A DNA stretch of 64,000 bases from Tritrichomonas musculus (Eukaryota; Parabasalia; Tritrichomonadida; Tritrichomonadidae): positions 1,054,001 to 1,118,000 of the forward strand of contig JAPFFF010000009.1 in assembly GCA_039105265.1 (NCBI GenBank), read 5' to 3'. A model generated the notes under the pieces. That model saw nothing but the letters and a program-made list of their open reading frames with translations. It was not told the origin of the DNA and did not search any database. The position numbers were made by a program, and so were the translations under genes. How positions within the stretch are numbered: the first letter of the stretch is position 1; every line of letters starts with the position of its first letter. Shown in pieces: positions 31,201 to 40,391 of this stretch.

Positions 31201-34200
31201 CCAATGTTTCAAATAAATCACAAAATTTGGTTACGAATTTAGAAAATAAGTTCAATGATATACTTGAAAAATCACGAGAAAATATTCTAAGTTCAGTAGA
31301 ATCATATTTCAAGCCAATTGATGACAATTTTAATGAGATCCGTAAGACAATCAGCATGATTCAAGGAAAAGACGGAAATGACATTCCATCGCTTATAAAT
31401 AAAATTTCGACCTTTGAAACGAGTTTTCAATCGCAAATTGATGGAATTCAAGAGCATCATAATCAAATCAGGCAAGATATAAACGATACAATTAATAATA
31501 CTAAAACTTCAATTAATGAAAGAATTGATCAATTGATTCTTGATTCCAATTCCAAAGTAGAAAACATGATTAAAACTGCTGAGACTCAAAATAATCAAAA
31601 TCTTCAAAAGATAGATAAAATGAATTTAAATATTACAACTAAATTGAAGCAGCTTGATGAAAAGATCATCAATTTAGACGGTGATTCTGGAATTAATTTA
31701 AAGACATTATATGATGCATTTAATGAACTTAATTTATCAGTTCATACAGAATTCACAAAAGCCGCTACCGAAATCAACAAAGTTAAAAAGAAACAAGAAA
31801 GGCAACCTGAAGAACTCAAAGAAGAATTGACGAATGACTTCAAGTCGATCATCAGTTCGAACAAGAGTGAAAATGATCAAATATTCCTCAAAATGAATGA
31901 AATTTTAGAAATACAAAAAGAATACGCGACACTCAAAGCCTTTCAAGAACTCGAAAAGAAAGTTGCTGATCTCGAAGAGAACCAAATAAATGAAATCATA
32001 AAAAGTCAAGAACAAATCACGAATGAAATGACCGAATATAGTCTCAATTTGTCTAAAGAAGTGAAAAATAGATTAGAAAAGCACCAGAAGAAATTGACTG
32101 CCTTGAAAGAAAGCGTTACCAGAATAAACGGAGACGCTGAAATATCTTTGGGACAATGCATTGAAAAAATAAGCAACATTGAGAAAGATTTGTCAATTGC
32201 AAAAGCGCAAGTCACTGAGATTCAAAAAGTTGCAACTGAAGAAATTAGAAAAGCTGAGGACCACTTCATCATTGATTTCAATTCAATGAACGTCCAGCTT
32301 GAAGAGATGAAGCAACAAATGTCAACCGACAATAAAAAGATAACAGAAGACGTTAAAGAAAACTCGAGAATTTTGAAGGAACACAAATTACAAACTGAAA
32401 CTTATATTAAAACATTAGAAAGCAACACTAAAGATCAAATCGCGCAATATGGGCAGCAAATAAGTGATAAGTATTCATCATTCACTGCGCAAATTAACAA
32501 TAAAATTAATAAATTTGACAATGATATAAACATCACAAAAAGTTCCTTTGAAAAAGTGAATAAAAATCAAATTGCATTTTCGAGATCGACGAAAGATTCC
32601 CTCGATTCTCTTCGTACTTACGTTGACTCGCAATTTGATCTATCGTCCAAGGCACTTCAAAACTTGCATATTGAAATGTCGAACGAAGTCAGCAAACTTT
32701 TGAATGAAAACTCAACCGTTTTTAAGAATATTTCAAAGGAGGTTAATGAGAGGGCTTCTCAATCAATAAGCGAATTGAGAGCTGACTTTGAAAAATTGAG
32801 ATGTGGATCTAAGTTGTCTATTCCAATGATTGTCGATCAAATCAAGTCTGTTTCTGATTTCATCAACAGCAAAGAAAAAGAAAATGAAAACAAAATCAAA
32901 AGTTTTGACGACAAAATCAACAAAGTTGAGCAAAATTCGTTGACAAAAACGAAGCAAAAATCTTCAAAATTAAAAAGTGTCATTAAGTCATTACAAGAAC
33001 AGACAACAAACAACAAAAATCAATTAGATGAGGCCATTCTCAATTCACAAGGATCCTTGAGAGAAGAGATGAAAAGTTTGGAAAAAAGATTGACTAATTC
33101 AATTAACGGAAATAAAGAATCAGTTGATGATTCAATCAAGAAAATCAACGAGAATCAAAAATTGAGTCAAACCAAAGCTGACAATCAGTTCAGTAAAATT
33201 GATGTCCAGTTCAATGAAGTCGACTCAAGATTCTTGTCTTTGCAGGAGGAAGAAAAGAATCATTTCGCTGAATTCTTTAGAAAGACGTTAGATAAAATAA
33301 ACGATAAAAACGCAAAGAATTTGGAACAAGTTAATAAATCCATTCAAAAAGTGAGACTGGACGTTCAAGAAAAATTGGACGAAATGTCAGATTTGGCAAA
33401 CAAACTTCAGATTTCATTCAGCGACGTACAAACAAAGAACGACCAAATATCCCTTCAAAATCGAGAATTATCAGCAATGTCCAAAACAGATTTGGCTGCC
33501 ATTCTCGATCAATTTAAAGACTCTGTTCAAAATAAATTGAATATTATGAAGAAGAGAGTTCAGGAAATAGATGACTCTTTGGAAGAAGTTAAATCAGAGA
33601 CAAGGATATCTTTCCAAACAGCTGAAAGCAAAATTGATACAACAAATACTAAAATGGATGAGATGAAGAATTCGGTTTCAAAACAATTGAAATCAGCTGT
33701 TGAAGAAGTTAATGCTTCCGTTAAAAAAGTTAATGATGATTATTCTATTTTAATTCAAAATAATGATAATCAATTCAAAAAGTTCAAAGAGGAAGTCACT
33801 CTTCTTATTGAAAATACTAAAATTGATTTGATTAAAGATACAACTCAAAGAAATAATGTAATAAGTGCTGAGTTTATTACAATTAAAACTGACTTGAAAT
33901 CTAAGACAGAGGGACTGGAAAAAGATGTTAATGATCTTCAAGAGGATTTGAGGACGAATATTCATCCATGTATCAAAAAAATTAACGCAAGAATCGATGA
34001 ACTCACAGAAGAACTCAAAGAATCTGATCAAACAACAACTAAATCAATCACAGAGATTTTTGCAAAGTTCGAAGATTCGTACAAGCTAATTAACAATTTC
34101 GAAAAGACTATAAATGATTCAGAAAATAGAATGACAGATTTTACAAGAACTTTGAAACTTGACTTCATTGCAGCACGAAAGGATATTGATTCTATATCAA

Positions 34201-35258
34201 ATAATGCAGTACATGATATCTCTGAAATGAAGGCTTCTGTTGATGCAATTTCTCGAGATGTTCTAGATTTGAAACGCATTAAACATTTGAATGCTAATTA
34301 TGAAGATATGAATATGAGATTTGAAGACGCACTTGCTGGTCTTCATCAATTCCAAAAGTCAATCTTTAATATCGCTTTTCCAATTCATCAAAATTCAGTA
34401 GCGGTAAATGGGCGACCGTTTAATAATACAAATACCTCTCCAGATAAGAATATGCAAGAGTTGATGAAAAAAGGACCTTTAATTCCCTCAAAGAAAGATA
34501 GATTTTATATTAAAGGAAAGAAGAAAAATAATATGAGTAGCAAAGGTGATGATAATGAATTATGTGTAATTGATAAAGATACTGAAATTGGTGAAATTCT
34601 TCGTGAAGCCTTCAAAACTCATAATTATGTAGTACTGATTGTTCCCGAAAAGAAGAAAGTCTACTGGAACAGAGGCGTTAATTTATTGCCAAATCAAGTT
34701 CTCGAAATTCAAGGTGAAAGAATGTCATTGATACAAATGGAAGGAATATCAGACATTGGAGGGATGTATGACTTATCACGTGTTGTCATTGATGGGTTTG
34801 GCTATCTTAAGTTGAAAAATGTTAAAATTCAGGCACAATGTAACATACCGCTTCCTTTATATTCATCTAGAACAGCAAATAGTAGCAATGATGAAAAATA
34901 CTTGTCTTGTTTGGATTTAGGAGCTTTGTTTGTATCTCGTTGTTGGGATGCCTCTGGTCCTGGATCAATAGTTATTGATTCATGTTCATTTGAGATAGAT
35001 GTTCCTATTGTTAACATCGGTGCAAATTCATTCTGTCATGTTAAAATATGTGAAAGTGGATTAACAACTCGAGCAAAAATAAATTCAAATGAAAATGAAG
35101 AGGATGATAATAATATTGTTTATCCTGTTACTTGTGATAATGGAGGTTATGGTCAAGGATATGGATCTATTTCAATTAGAAATGTAAATATTGCATCACC
35201 AAAAATTAAATGGCTTAATTCCCCATTTTTAATTCAACCTGATATATCGAATGACTAA
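28227..35258 (+). CDS. Giant coiled-coil protein with a beta-helix-like C-terminal domain
   Basis: The 2343-residue protein is coiled coil for about its first 2040 residues, rich in Asn, Asp, Lys, Glu and Ile with local seven-residue repeats such as NDINDKI near 260. No membrane segment or signal peptide is seen. After a basic linker (about 2080-2110) the last 230 residues change completely: short hydrophobic beta strands, many Gly, Asn and Val/Ile pairs, and phrases such as SLIQMEGISDIGG and GSISIRNVNI, which resemble the stacked strands of a parallel beta helix. The coil would form a filament or tether, and the tip could bind carbohydrate or protein. Both roles are inferred. A MITE lies immediately upstream. 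Confidence 0.7.
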   Translation: MYGQTDPKSLRADIDKCLQQCDDTRQLFTTFQDSITQIVNNSKFIQQLNIVYDQLAKIEDSQKNFLTIGKYLKDHEEFFLSLEPELDESKAKIRKLHKKEKELFADQEILKTQISDHNTNLISIKSFIDDENTRQNQLKNIIMDEAKKESQDYTNAEFRRLNTKIDTEQQVKLDQLDNIHKAQLQGLTESFQNFVDQTNNSINNITIDHENAVKRIDALDESLGKTNDTVEAINNKQILDSGRIDDLSNNFNDMNEKINDINDKINDIYDKIRLIEANIQINKQESEQEDQNLYDEINNLKQRDNDQDLENQNAFNEIRDEINNLKSKDDEIDQRLTDEVNNLNNQIQQLDEKAADNLKQQADRLDERIDESNNNFDQFVEQDRITIENIHKREDEIEQNHEDLKESLDQKEANLSNAFTELSERFNNVKEYLSEKVRFCSNRNEEVYRKIITLQGDDKSRWKDVTMTDFGDILDNIKSKVDDTSNELKNNLDFAKEKMMKDIQIANEKTIKSVESLQNQLDNQRESIQQVLSEQIQNASEQFHQIMNEMNVDSIQTRQLLCQFFEVDSKVLSLALSQPAAAESSEDSDKGDDQNKEKKFSFITSLPVLLQKIDSVDERSQDSAKRLNEELNDLTNNILEELESYDILKSDIEKKRNDIETFKNMITTKVDEITSKTEEVKINEENINKDLLLIENKIEQANNRMDRSDDQLKNDLDNIRNQIELNDNSIKSIVNSKFETFNTSYKETIQELQQNTQDIHDRIDGMFGSSGMTFDKFVEEIRNVREETTRFFNSEEKTNQKIDQIKSDVDAYAQNASEINEQTINELNEVKSQLQSTIDNNAKTADEQLRASQNDLQRAIESVDKKIFDFIGSNNPKLKISDIFARIKEVDENSKNADIQLSNRIDELEKNATENFSKIATTCLKLNKNVEIRKSEIENLQKQTKNNFIEFDNRINSEKVQILNQVKQNQEETLYKLNEISNTFSDVRKSIANVSNKSQNLVTNLENKFNDILEKSRENILSSVESYFKPIDDNFNEIRKTISMIQGKDGNDIPSLINKISTFETSFQSQIDGIQEHHNQIRQDINDTINNTKTSINERIDQLILDSNSKVENMIKTAETQNNQNLQKIDKMNLNITTKLKQLDEKIINLDGDSGINLKTLYDAFNELNLSVHTEFTKAATEINKVKKKQERQPEELKEELTNDFKSIISSNKSENDQIFLKMNEILEIQKEYATLKAFQELEKKVADLEENQINEIIKSQEQITNEMTEYSLNLSKEVKNRLEKHQKKLTALKESVTRINGDAEISLGQCIEKISNIEKDLSIAKAQVTEIQKVATEEIRKAEDHFIIDFNSMNVQLEEMKQQMSTDNKKITEDVKENSRILKEHKLQTETYIKTLESNTKDQIAQYGQQISDKYSSFTAQINNKINKFDNDINITKSSFEKVNKNQIAFSRSTKDSLDSLRTYVDSQFDLSSKALQNLHIEMSNEVSKLLNENSTVFKNISKEVNERASQSISELRADFEKLRCGSKLSIPMIVDQIKSVSDFINSKEKENENKIKSFDDKINKVEQNSLTKTKQKSSKLKSVIKSLQEQTTNNKNQLDEAILNSQGSLREEMKSLEKRLTNSINGNKESVDDSIKKINENQKLSQTKADNQFSKIDVQFNEVDSRFLSLQEEEKNHFAEFFRKTLDKINDKNAKNLEQVNKSIQKVRLDVQEKLDEMSDLANKLQISFSDVQTKNDQISLQNRELSAMSKTDLAAILDQFKDSVQNKLNIMKKRVQEIDDSLEEVKSETRISFQTAESKIDTTNTKMDEMKNSVSKQLKSAVEEVNASVKKVNDDYSILIQNNDNQFKKFKEEVTLLIENTKIDLIKDTTQRNNVISAEFITIKTDLKSKTEGLEKDVNDLQEDLRTNIHPCIKKINARIDELTEELKESDQTTTKSITEIFAKFEDSYKLINNFEKTINDSENRMTDFTRTLKLDFIAARKDIDSISNNAVHDISEMKASVDAISRDVLDLKRIKHLNANYEDMNMRFEDALAGLHQFQKSIFNIAFPIHQNSVAVNGRPFNNTNTSPDKNMQELMKKGPLIPSKKDRFYIKGKKKNNMSSKGDDNELCVIDKDTEIGEILREAFKTHNYVVLIVPEKKKVYWNRGVNLLPNQVLEIQGERMSLIQMEGISDIGGMYDLSRVVIDGFGYLKLKNVKIQAQCNIPLPLYSSRTANSSNDEKYLSCLDLGALFVSRCWDASGPGSIVIDSCSFEIDVPIVNIGANSFCHVKICESGLTTRAKINSNENEEDDNNIVYPVTCDNGGYGQGYGSISIRNVNIASPKIKWLNSPFLIQPDISND

Positions 35259-35397
35259 CTTTCGAATTTTTTTTATTTATTTATTTATAATAATTTGTTA
35301 TGTATTAAATTACTATGTATGTAAGATAATCTTTTATAAAATATTTTTTATGTAAAAAAAAAAAAAAGTAAATGTTATGTTAAAAAAATAATCTATT

Positions 35398-35883
35398 TTA
35401 AGATAAAGATGGTGGCTCTAACCTCTTTATCTTATCTAATTTCTCCGCGAAATCTGACTTGAATTTATCAAGTTTCTTATTTTGTACTTCCATACACCTT
35501 CTCATATGTTCATATCCTTGTACAGTACGTAATCGGTGTAATAAGTAGTGAGCATTCATAAAAAGATGTTTAATTTCATCAAGGCTCTTTTCTGGGCTTT
35601 CATTTCCAGTTGCTATAATTCCAACTAATTTTTGAAAAGTAAAAAGAATTCGATGATTGATGCGCTTTAGTTCAAATAATGGCGATTTGTCTTCGTCGAA
35701 GAGAATCGGAACACCTTCTGGAAGAGGATGAACTGACATATCGAAATTGATTTCTTCCCCAAAAACTTGAACGGGGCCATTTGGTGGCTTAGGAGGTTGA
35801 AATGAATTTAAATTTTCGTCTGTGAATTTGGAATATTCTTCTGGTGGTGGAGGAAATGCAACTACGGTGCTTTGATCATCCAT
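35398..35883 (-). CDS. Mediator complex subunit MED7-like
   Basis: The 161-residue product opens with the MED7 signature: FPPPPEEYSKFT, then PPKPPNGPVQVFGE, then Leu-Pro-Glu-Gly-Val-Pro-Ile-Leu. In other eukaryotes this proline-rich segment wraps other middle-module subunits. The rest is helical and coiled (about 65-155), as in the MED7/MED21 hinge. Mediator links activators to RNA polymerase II in the nucleus. The protein is somewhat shorter than animal MED7, mainly at the C-terminus. It is divergent from the alpha-HPP-like gene with only 97 bases between start codons. Confidence 0.8.
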   Translation of the reverse strand: MDDQSTVVAFPPPPEEYSKFTDENLNSFQPPKPPNGPVQVFGEEINFDMSVHPLPEGVPILFDEDKSPLFELKRINHRILFTFQKLVGIIATGNESPEKSLDEIKHLFMNAHYLLHRLRTVQGYEHMRRCMEVQNKKLDKFKSDFAEKLDKIKRLEPPSLS

Positions 35884-35980
35884 TAATAATAAAAATTTTG
35901 AAGAAAATTATTGACGATTATTTTTCATTTAAAATTTTCAAACGATTATAATCGTCACAAATCCCTAACCATTCATTTTT
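35884..35980. promoter_or_regulatory. Compact bidirectional promoter between MED7-like and alpha-HPP-like genes
   Basis: Only 97 bases separate the two ATGs. On the plus strand TCATTTTT directly precedes the ATG at 35981, an ideal trichomonad Initiator (TCA, pyrimidine, T) 8 bases away. On the minus strand the nearest TCA is TCAATAAT, about 30 bases before the MED7 ATG. Confidence 0.5.
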
Positions 35981-37261
35981 ATGCTAAATTTACATAAAAA
36001 TCCACTCTCTTCTATCAAAATAGCTAAAAATGGTGTTAAAACTGCTTTACTTAAGTCAGTAGAAGGCATTTCAGCAATTGGAGCTTACTTTTCAATTGGA
36101 GCAGAAGATTCACCAAATTCTGGACAAACTTTCTTAACTTTTCATGCAAAACTTCTTGATTCTATTGGTTCCCCAGAAAACATGTTTCGATATGGTATTA
36201 CACCATACTTAAATGTTCATAGAGAAAATGCAAATTTATTACTTACTTTTCTACCTGAATCAACGAAATATGCTAACATGGTTTTAGATCAAATGTTTAG
36301 TAGACAAACACCATCAAAACAATCAATTGCAACAACATATAAAATATTGTCTGAGCAAGAAAAGGCTGGTACGATTACATTTGAAGAAATATTCGAAGAA
36401 GTGGCGCATGCAGCTTCTTATAATGATCCAAAGCACCGTATTGGAGTTTATAATAACAATCCTTACACTTTAACAGCAAATGAAGATATTTTAACAAAAT
36501 TAAAGTCTTCAGCCGTATTATTTGGAACAGCCGACGAAGAAAACAATCTTTTATCACTTGCAGCTTCATTATCTTCTCCAAAGCTTAAAGAATTCAATGA
36601 ATCGCAATTTATATCAGGAATTTGTTCTAAAAAGGCTTCAACGGAAGCTTTTAGAGGATCGATTTTGCAAAAAAATCAAGAAATGAGATATGGTGTTTTA
36701 TCTTTTCCAGCTTCATCTTATCTTTCTGATGATTATTTTGTATATAAAGTAATTCAAAAGATATTTGGTGGTGGATCAGAATTTTCATCCGAAGGTTTAG
36801 GTGTTGGTATCAACTCGCTTATTTATAAGAATGCGTTATCTTTCGGAACGGAGTTTCTTCGTTGTTTTTACTTCCCATCTCAAAAGAATGGATTGATTTC
36901 TTTTGGTTTTAAGGCTGAGCAAGATTCAATGGAATTGATTACCAAAAAACTAGCAAGATGCGTTAAGAAAGCATTAAAGCTTGATGATTATCTTTTCACT
37001 CTTGGAAAAGAAGAAGCTGTCGACGAACTTCTCAAAAGCACTGATAATGCACATTTCAGACTCCTTAACTTTGGAAAGCAAGCAATGATTTGGGGTGAAC
37101 CTAAAGATACTTCTGATATTATTAATTCAATTAGAGCAGTAACAAAAGATCAAATCATCAAATGCCTCGAAAAGACGTTTTCTATCACCCCTTCAGTAGG
37201 AATCATCGGAGAAAAAGATCCACAAATACTTCAACAAAAATGGAAAGCAAATATAGAGTGA
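35981..37261 (+). CDS. Alpha subunit-like processing peptidase, M16 family, non-catalytic
   Basis: The 426-residue product has the fold pattern of M16 proteins: an early beta hairpin with NG and GAYFSIGAEDSPNSG, a first helical half, and a second homologous half. The zinc motif HxxEH expected soon after the first hairpin is absent; the matching place reads FHAKLLD, so it should not cut peptides. Near residues 260-280 is a glycine-rich loop, FGGGSEFSSEGLGVG, the hallmark of alpha-MPP and trichomonad alpha-HPP, which guides presequences to the beta subunit. The inferred site is the hydrogenosome matrix, paired with a beta subunit coded elsewhere. A UQCRC-type relative is the alternative, less likely in an anaerobe. 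Confidence 0.75.
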   Translation: MLNLHKNPLSSIKIAKNGVKTALLKSVEGISAIGAYFSIGAEDSPNSGQTFLTFHAKLLDSIGSPENMFRYGITPYLNVHRENANLLLTFLPESTKYANMVLDQMFSRQTPSKQSIATTYKILSEQEKAGTITFEEIFEEVAHAASYNDPKHRIGVYNNNPYTLTANEDILTKLKSSAVLFGTADEENNLLSLAASLSSPKLKEFNESQFISGICSKKASTEAFRGSILQKNQEMRYGVLSFPASSYLSDDYFVYKVIQKIFGGGSEFSSEGLGVGINSLIYKNALSFGTEFLRCFYFPSQKNGLISFGFKAEQDSMELITKKLARCVKKALKLDDYLFTLGKEEAVDELLKSTDNAHFRLLNFGKQAMIWGEPKDTSDIINSIRAVTKDQIIKCLEKTFSITPSVGIIGEKDPQILQQKWKANIE

Positions 37262-37552
37262 TTTTTTTTATATTTAACAAAATTCGATGCTTAAAATGTT
37301 TATTTAAATAAAAATAATAAGCCAAATGAAAATATTTTTATTTATTATTATTAATCCTCAGTTTTTTGGAAGTGTATTTGAGTTAAGCATATTGCATCAT
37401 AGCTTCTAATAGTTAGAATTAAAAGAATTGAATATAAATTTCTTTACAATTTCTTATTATTTTAAAAGAACAAGAGTGTTTTTTGAAGATTTTTTCATTC
37501 AAAGAAAAAGTTGAAAATCTTGATTTTATTGAATGGATTTTCACATCATTGG
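37262..37552. other. Spacer
   Basis: AT-rich 3' and 5' flanking DNA with no gene. The downstream end overlaps the open frame upstream of the UTP21 start codon. No repeat partner found. Confidence 0.5.
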
Positions 37553-37557
37553 TCATT
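37553..37557 (+). promoter_or_regulatory. Initiator-like TCATT before UTP21
   Basis: TCATT begins 15 bases upstream of the chosen ATG and supports that start over the in-frame TTG further upstream, because transcription from this site would exclude the TTG. Confidence 0.4.
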
Positions 37558-37567
37558 CACATTTTTG

Positions 37568-40126
37568 ATGTTAAATTGTTGTGAGTTCTTCAAAGATATT
37601 GGATATATATGTGGAGATATTCGTTTTGATGTGGCTTATGCTGGTAATTGGCCTTTTTTGGCTGTCGCAGTTGACAATTCATTTCATATTTATTCAGCCG
37701 AAGAATTAAAATTAACTTATGTTAGTGCACCTCATTCAGACAAAATTACTCATATTGCAGCAGATCCAGGCTATGTTTACACTTCTACAAAATCTAAATT
37801 ACGCGTTACAAATATTACGACAAACCAATATCATGAAATCAATATGAATGAACCGATTTCAAATCTTTTAGGTCTTGGGTCTATGATTGTATATTCCCAC
37901 GATTCTGTTTTTACAGGAATTTCAACTTATCCTTTTAGAATTGCAATGGATGAAGTCGATGATCAAGAAGAATACGAACAAGAACTTTTTTCAATTGACT
38001 GTGGATGTGATATTACAACAATTATGCATCCTAATGGTTATCGAAATAAATTTTTAGTAGCACTTTCAGATTCAACTTTTCAGCTATGGAATGTTCAATC
38101 AAAAATGCAAATTTATGGATTTAACGGATTCGAATCAGTTATTAGACAAATTATTCAATCGCCTAGTATGGATATTTTTGCTTTTGCTCTTTTAGATGGC
38201 AGGGTAGTTTTTCATAATATACGAACTGATGAAACTTTATTTGAATTTCAACACCCATCACCTATTAATGATATGTCTTTTCGTCTTGATGGACCACCTC
38301 AATTTGCTGTAGGTCTTGAAAATGGATCATTAATTGTTTGGGATTTAAACCTTCGACAAATTTGTACGAACATACCACTTTGCCACTCAAATGCGATCAC
38401 TTCAGTTTGTTTTCTTAAATCTCTTAATATTGTTATAACAGGTGGAATTGATAATGCAATTCGTCAATGGGAATTTGATCAAAAATCAAAAGATCTTATC
38501 AGAATATTAAGAAGTCGTGTTGGACATCAAGTTCCTCCAGTTGATATTACTTTTGCAGAAGTTAATGGAATTACCAATGTTGTAACTTGCTCAAACTTTG
38601 CAACAATCATTGCAACAAATCCAGCAGCAGAGATGACGTCAACTATCTTATCAACTGCGCCATTAAACAAGCGTCATTTAACACAAAAAATTCAATCAAT
38701 TGCATCAACAGATGCACACCGTTTTTGTTCATTGGCCAGTCAGCATGAAAATGGAACGCTTGTCTTTCTTTGGGACATTGAAAACAATAGGTTTGCAAGG
38801 AAAGCAATGACAGCTATGCCAAAAAATGGTCCAAGATCAATGGAAAGTGATCAAGCAATTCCATTTGCAGATTTTAATGGAGAAAGAAAAGCAACATCAA
38901 CATGTTTAACACGCTGCGGTAATTTCGGTTGTGTTGGAACTTCGCACGGAACTGTTGAGGTCTTTGTTACTCAAAGTTGTCGTTGGAAAGGCTCAATAGA
39001 AAAATCGCATGAGTCACCTGTTGCATTTGTCCATGTTGATGCTTTGAACACAATAATTTGTTCGGGTGGAACTGATGGTTCAATCTTCTTCCATAATTTT
39101 GATGATTTATCTTTTATGGGCGCAATGGATATTCCAGGACCAATAACAAGGATGAAACCACACACAAATTCGCATCTCCTTGCCATTTCCTGTAGTCAAG
39201 GTCAGAAGCTATTAATTATAGATATTATCTCTCGTAATATTGCAAGAGAGTTTGATGTTCCTCATGCAGAATGTTTTTGTTTTTCACATGATGGCAAATT
39301 TTTGTTTGTTTCAAATCGAATGGGAGACATATATTTATTCGATATGATAACATCCATTTTAATAGAAAAGCAGTCAAATCCAAACAGTCGCATTATTGGA
39401 ATTGCTGCTGATCCACGCGGTGATATGATTGCTACGATACACGAAAATTCAGTTGCAACAAGATTATGGTATTTTAGACCAATAAAAATTACATCAATTC
39501 AAAACATGAATAGCGTAACAGAAACTGAACAAGAAGGTCTTGCTATTTTTAGTGACCAGCCACAATTAAAGATGAGGAATCTTTTGAACCCTCCAAAAGA
39601 TCCATTGAAATTTGCCAAAACAAAAATCGTCGTTCCATTCTTCTTGCAACAAACAACAACAATTGGCAACGCAATTAATCAAGAAACAGAAGCTCTTAGC
39701 AATTTAATGAAAGAACTTCATGATGAAGTCGCTCCTCAAACTGAGTTCGTCCAATTAATGATACAGGAAAGCTTGGCTGATGTGCCCAATTTTGATAGAA
39801 GTGTTAAAAATTTGGTTGAAATGAATTATGACAAAATTAATCTTGAAATATCGGCATTGAGAATTGACGAAGAAAAAGGTATTGATGAAAGATTAGTATT
39901 TATTCAGTTGCTGATTTATGCCTTAAAGAAAAGAAAGCATTTTGATATGATTCAAGCAATTATGTCATCTTTCCTAAATGAATATGGAACAAAAATACTG
40001 GAAGATAATAAGTTGAAGCAAGCAGTAAGAGAACTTAAAACTGCTCAAGAAGAAGCAGTCAAGTTTCTTGATACAGATGTTTCTTATTCACAGTATCTTG
40101 TTAGGTTAATTAATAGAATTCAATAA
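37568..40126 (+). CDS. UTP21: U3 snoRNP protein UTP21/WDR36-like
   Basis: The reading frame stays open upstream to a TTG at 37511, but the first ATG is at 37568 and gives an 852-residue protein starting MLNCCEFFKDIGYICGDIRF, which aligns with the N-terminus of UTP21 family proteins (phrase F..lGYI....F). An Initiator-like TCATT lies 15 bases upstream of this ATG. WD40 repeats fill about 20-640 as two propellers. Residues about 708-852 are the helical Utp21 C-terminal domain with the ISALRIDEE and LLIYALKKRKHFDMIQA segments typical of it. The protein belongs to the UTP-B part of the small-subunit processome in the nucleolus, needed for 18S rRNA processing. Confidence 0.85.
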   Translation: MLNCCEFFKDIGYICGDIRFDVAYAGNWPFLAVAVDNSFHIYSAEELKLTYVSAPHSDKITHIAADPGYVYTSTKSKLRVTNITTNQYHEINMNEPISNLLGLGSMIVYSHDSVFTGISTYPFRIAMDEVDDQEEYEQELFSIDCGCDITTIMHPNGYRNKFLVALSDSTFQLWNVQSKMQIYGFNGFESVIRQIIQSPSMDIFAFALLDGRVVFHNIRTDETLFEFQHPSPINDMSFRLDGPPQFAVGLENGSLIVWDLNLRQICTNIPLCHSNAITSVCFLKSLNIVITGGIDNAIRQWEFDQKSKDLIRILRSRVGHQVPPVDITFAEVNGITNVVTCSNFATIIATNPAAEMTSTILSTAPLNKRHLTQKIQSIASTDAHRFCSLASQHENGTLVFLWDIENNRFARKAMTAMPKNGPRSMESDQAIPFADFNGERKATSTCLTRCGNFGCVGTSHGTVEVFVTQSCRWKGSIEKSHESPVAFVHVDALNTIICSGGTDGSIFFHNFDDLSFMGAMDIPGPITRMKPHTNSHLLAISCSQGQKLLIIDIISRNIAREFDVPHAECFCFSHDGKFLFVSNRMGDIYLFDMITSILIEKQSNPNSRIIGIAADPRGDMIATIHENSVATRLWYFRPIKITSIQNMNSVTETEQEGLAIFSDQPQLKMRNLLNPPKDPLKFAKTKIVVPFFLQQTTTIGNAINQETEALSNLMKELHDEVAPQTEFVQLMIQESLADVPNFDRSVKNLVEMNYDKINLEISALRIDEEKGIDERLVFIQLLIYALKKRKHFDMIQAIMSSFLNEYGTKILEDNKLKQAVRELKTAQEEAVKFLDTDVSYSQYLVRLINRIQ

Positions 40127-40272
40127 TAAATTAATATATATTTTATTATTTGCTAAATAATTAAATCTGTGTTGTATTCTATTACAGTAAACAAAGTTTA
40201 AAATCATAAAATTTGAAAATGAGAATAATGCTACTTTTTTTCAAATATTTTACATTTATCTTTATTATCAGC

Positions 40273-40345
40273 GGGACTTTAGCTCACCTGGGAGAGCGTA
40301 CGACTGAAGATCGTAAGGTACGTGGTTCGAGTCCGCGAAGTCCCA
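40273..40345 (+). tRNA. tRNA-Phe (GAA)
   Basis: A complete cloverleaf can be drawn by eye. The acceptor stem is GGGACTT with AAGTCCC; the D stem GCTC with GAGC; the anticodon stem TACGA with TCGTA around the loop CTGAAGA (anticodon GAA); a five-base variable loop AGGTA; and the T stem CGTGG with CCGCG around TTCGAGT. The discriminator base is A; CCA is not encoded. There is no intron. The internal promoter boxes are present, with B box GGTTCGAGTCC at 40324-40334. A run of seven T begins four bases after the end and serves as the polymerase III terminator. Confidence 0.97.
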
Positions 40346-40348
40346 AAC

Positions 40349-40355
40349 TTTTTTT
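40349..40355 (+). terminator. RNA polymerase III terminator of tRNA-Phe
   Basis: Seven consecutive T starting four bases after the discriminator base. Confidence 0.85.
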
Positions 40356-40391
40356 CCTTCTAAATATTAGATTCTCATTCCACTAATTATT

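Noticed and set aside
37511..37567. In-frame TTG extension of the UTP21 reading frame
   Set aside because: TTG is not expected as a start here; ATG at 37568 follows an Initiator-like TCATT and matches the family N-terminus.
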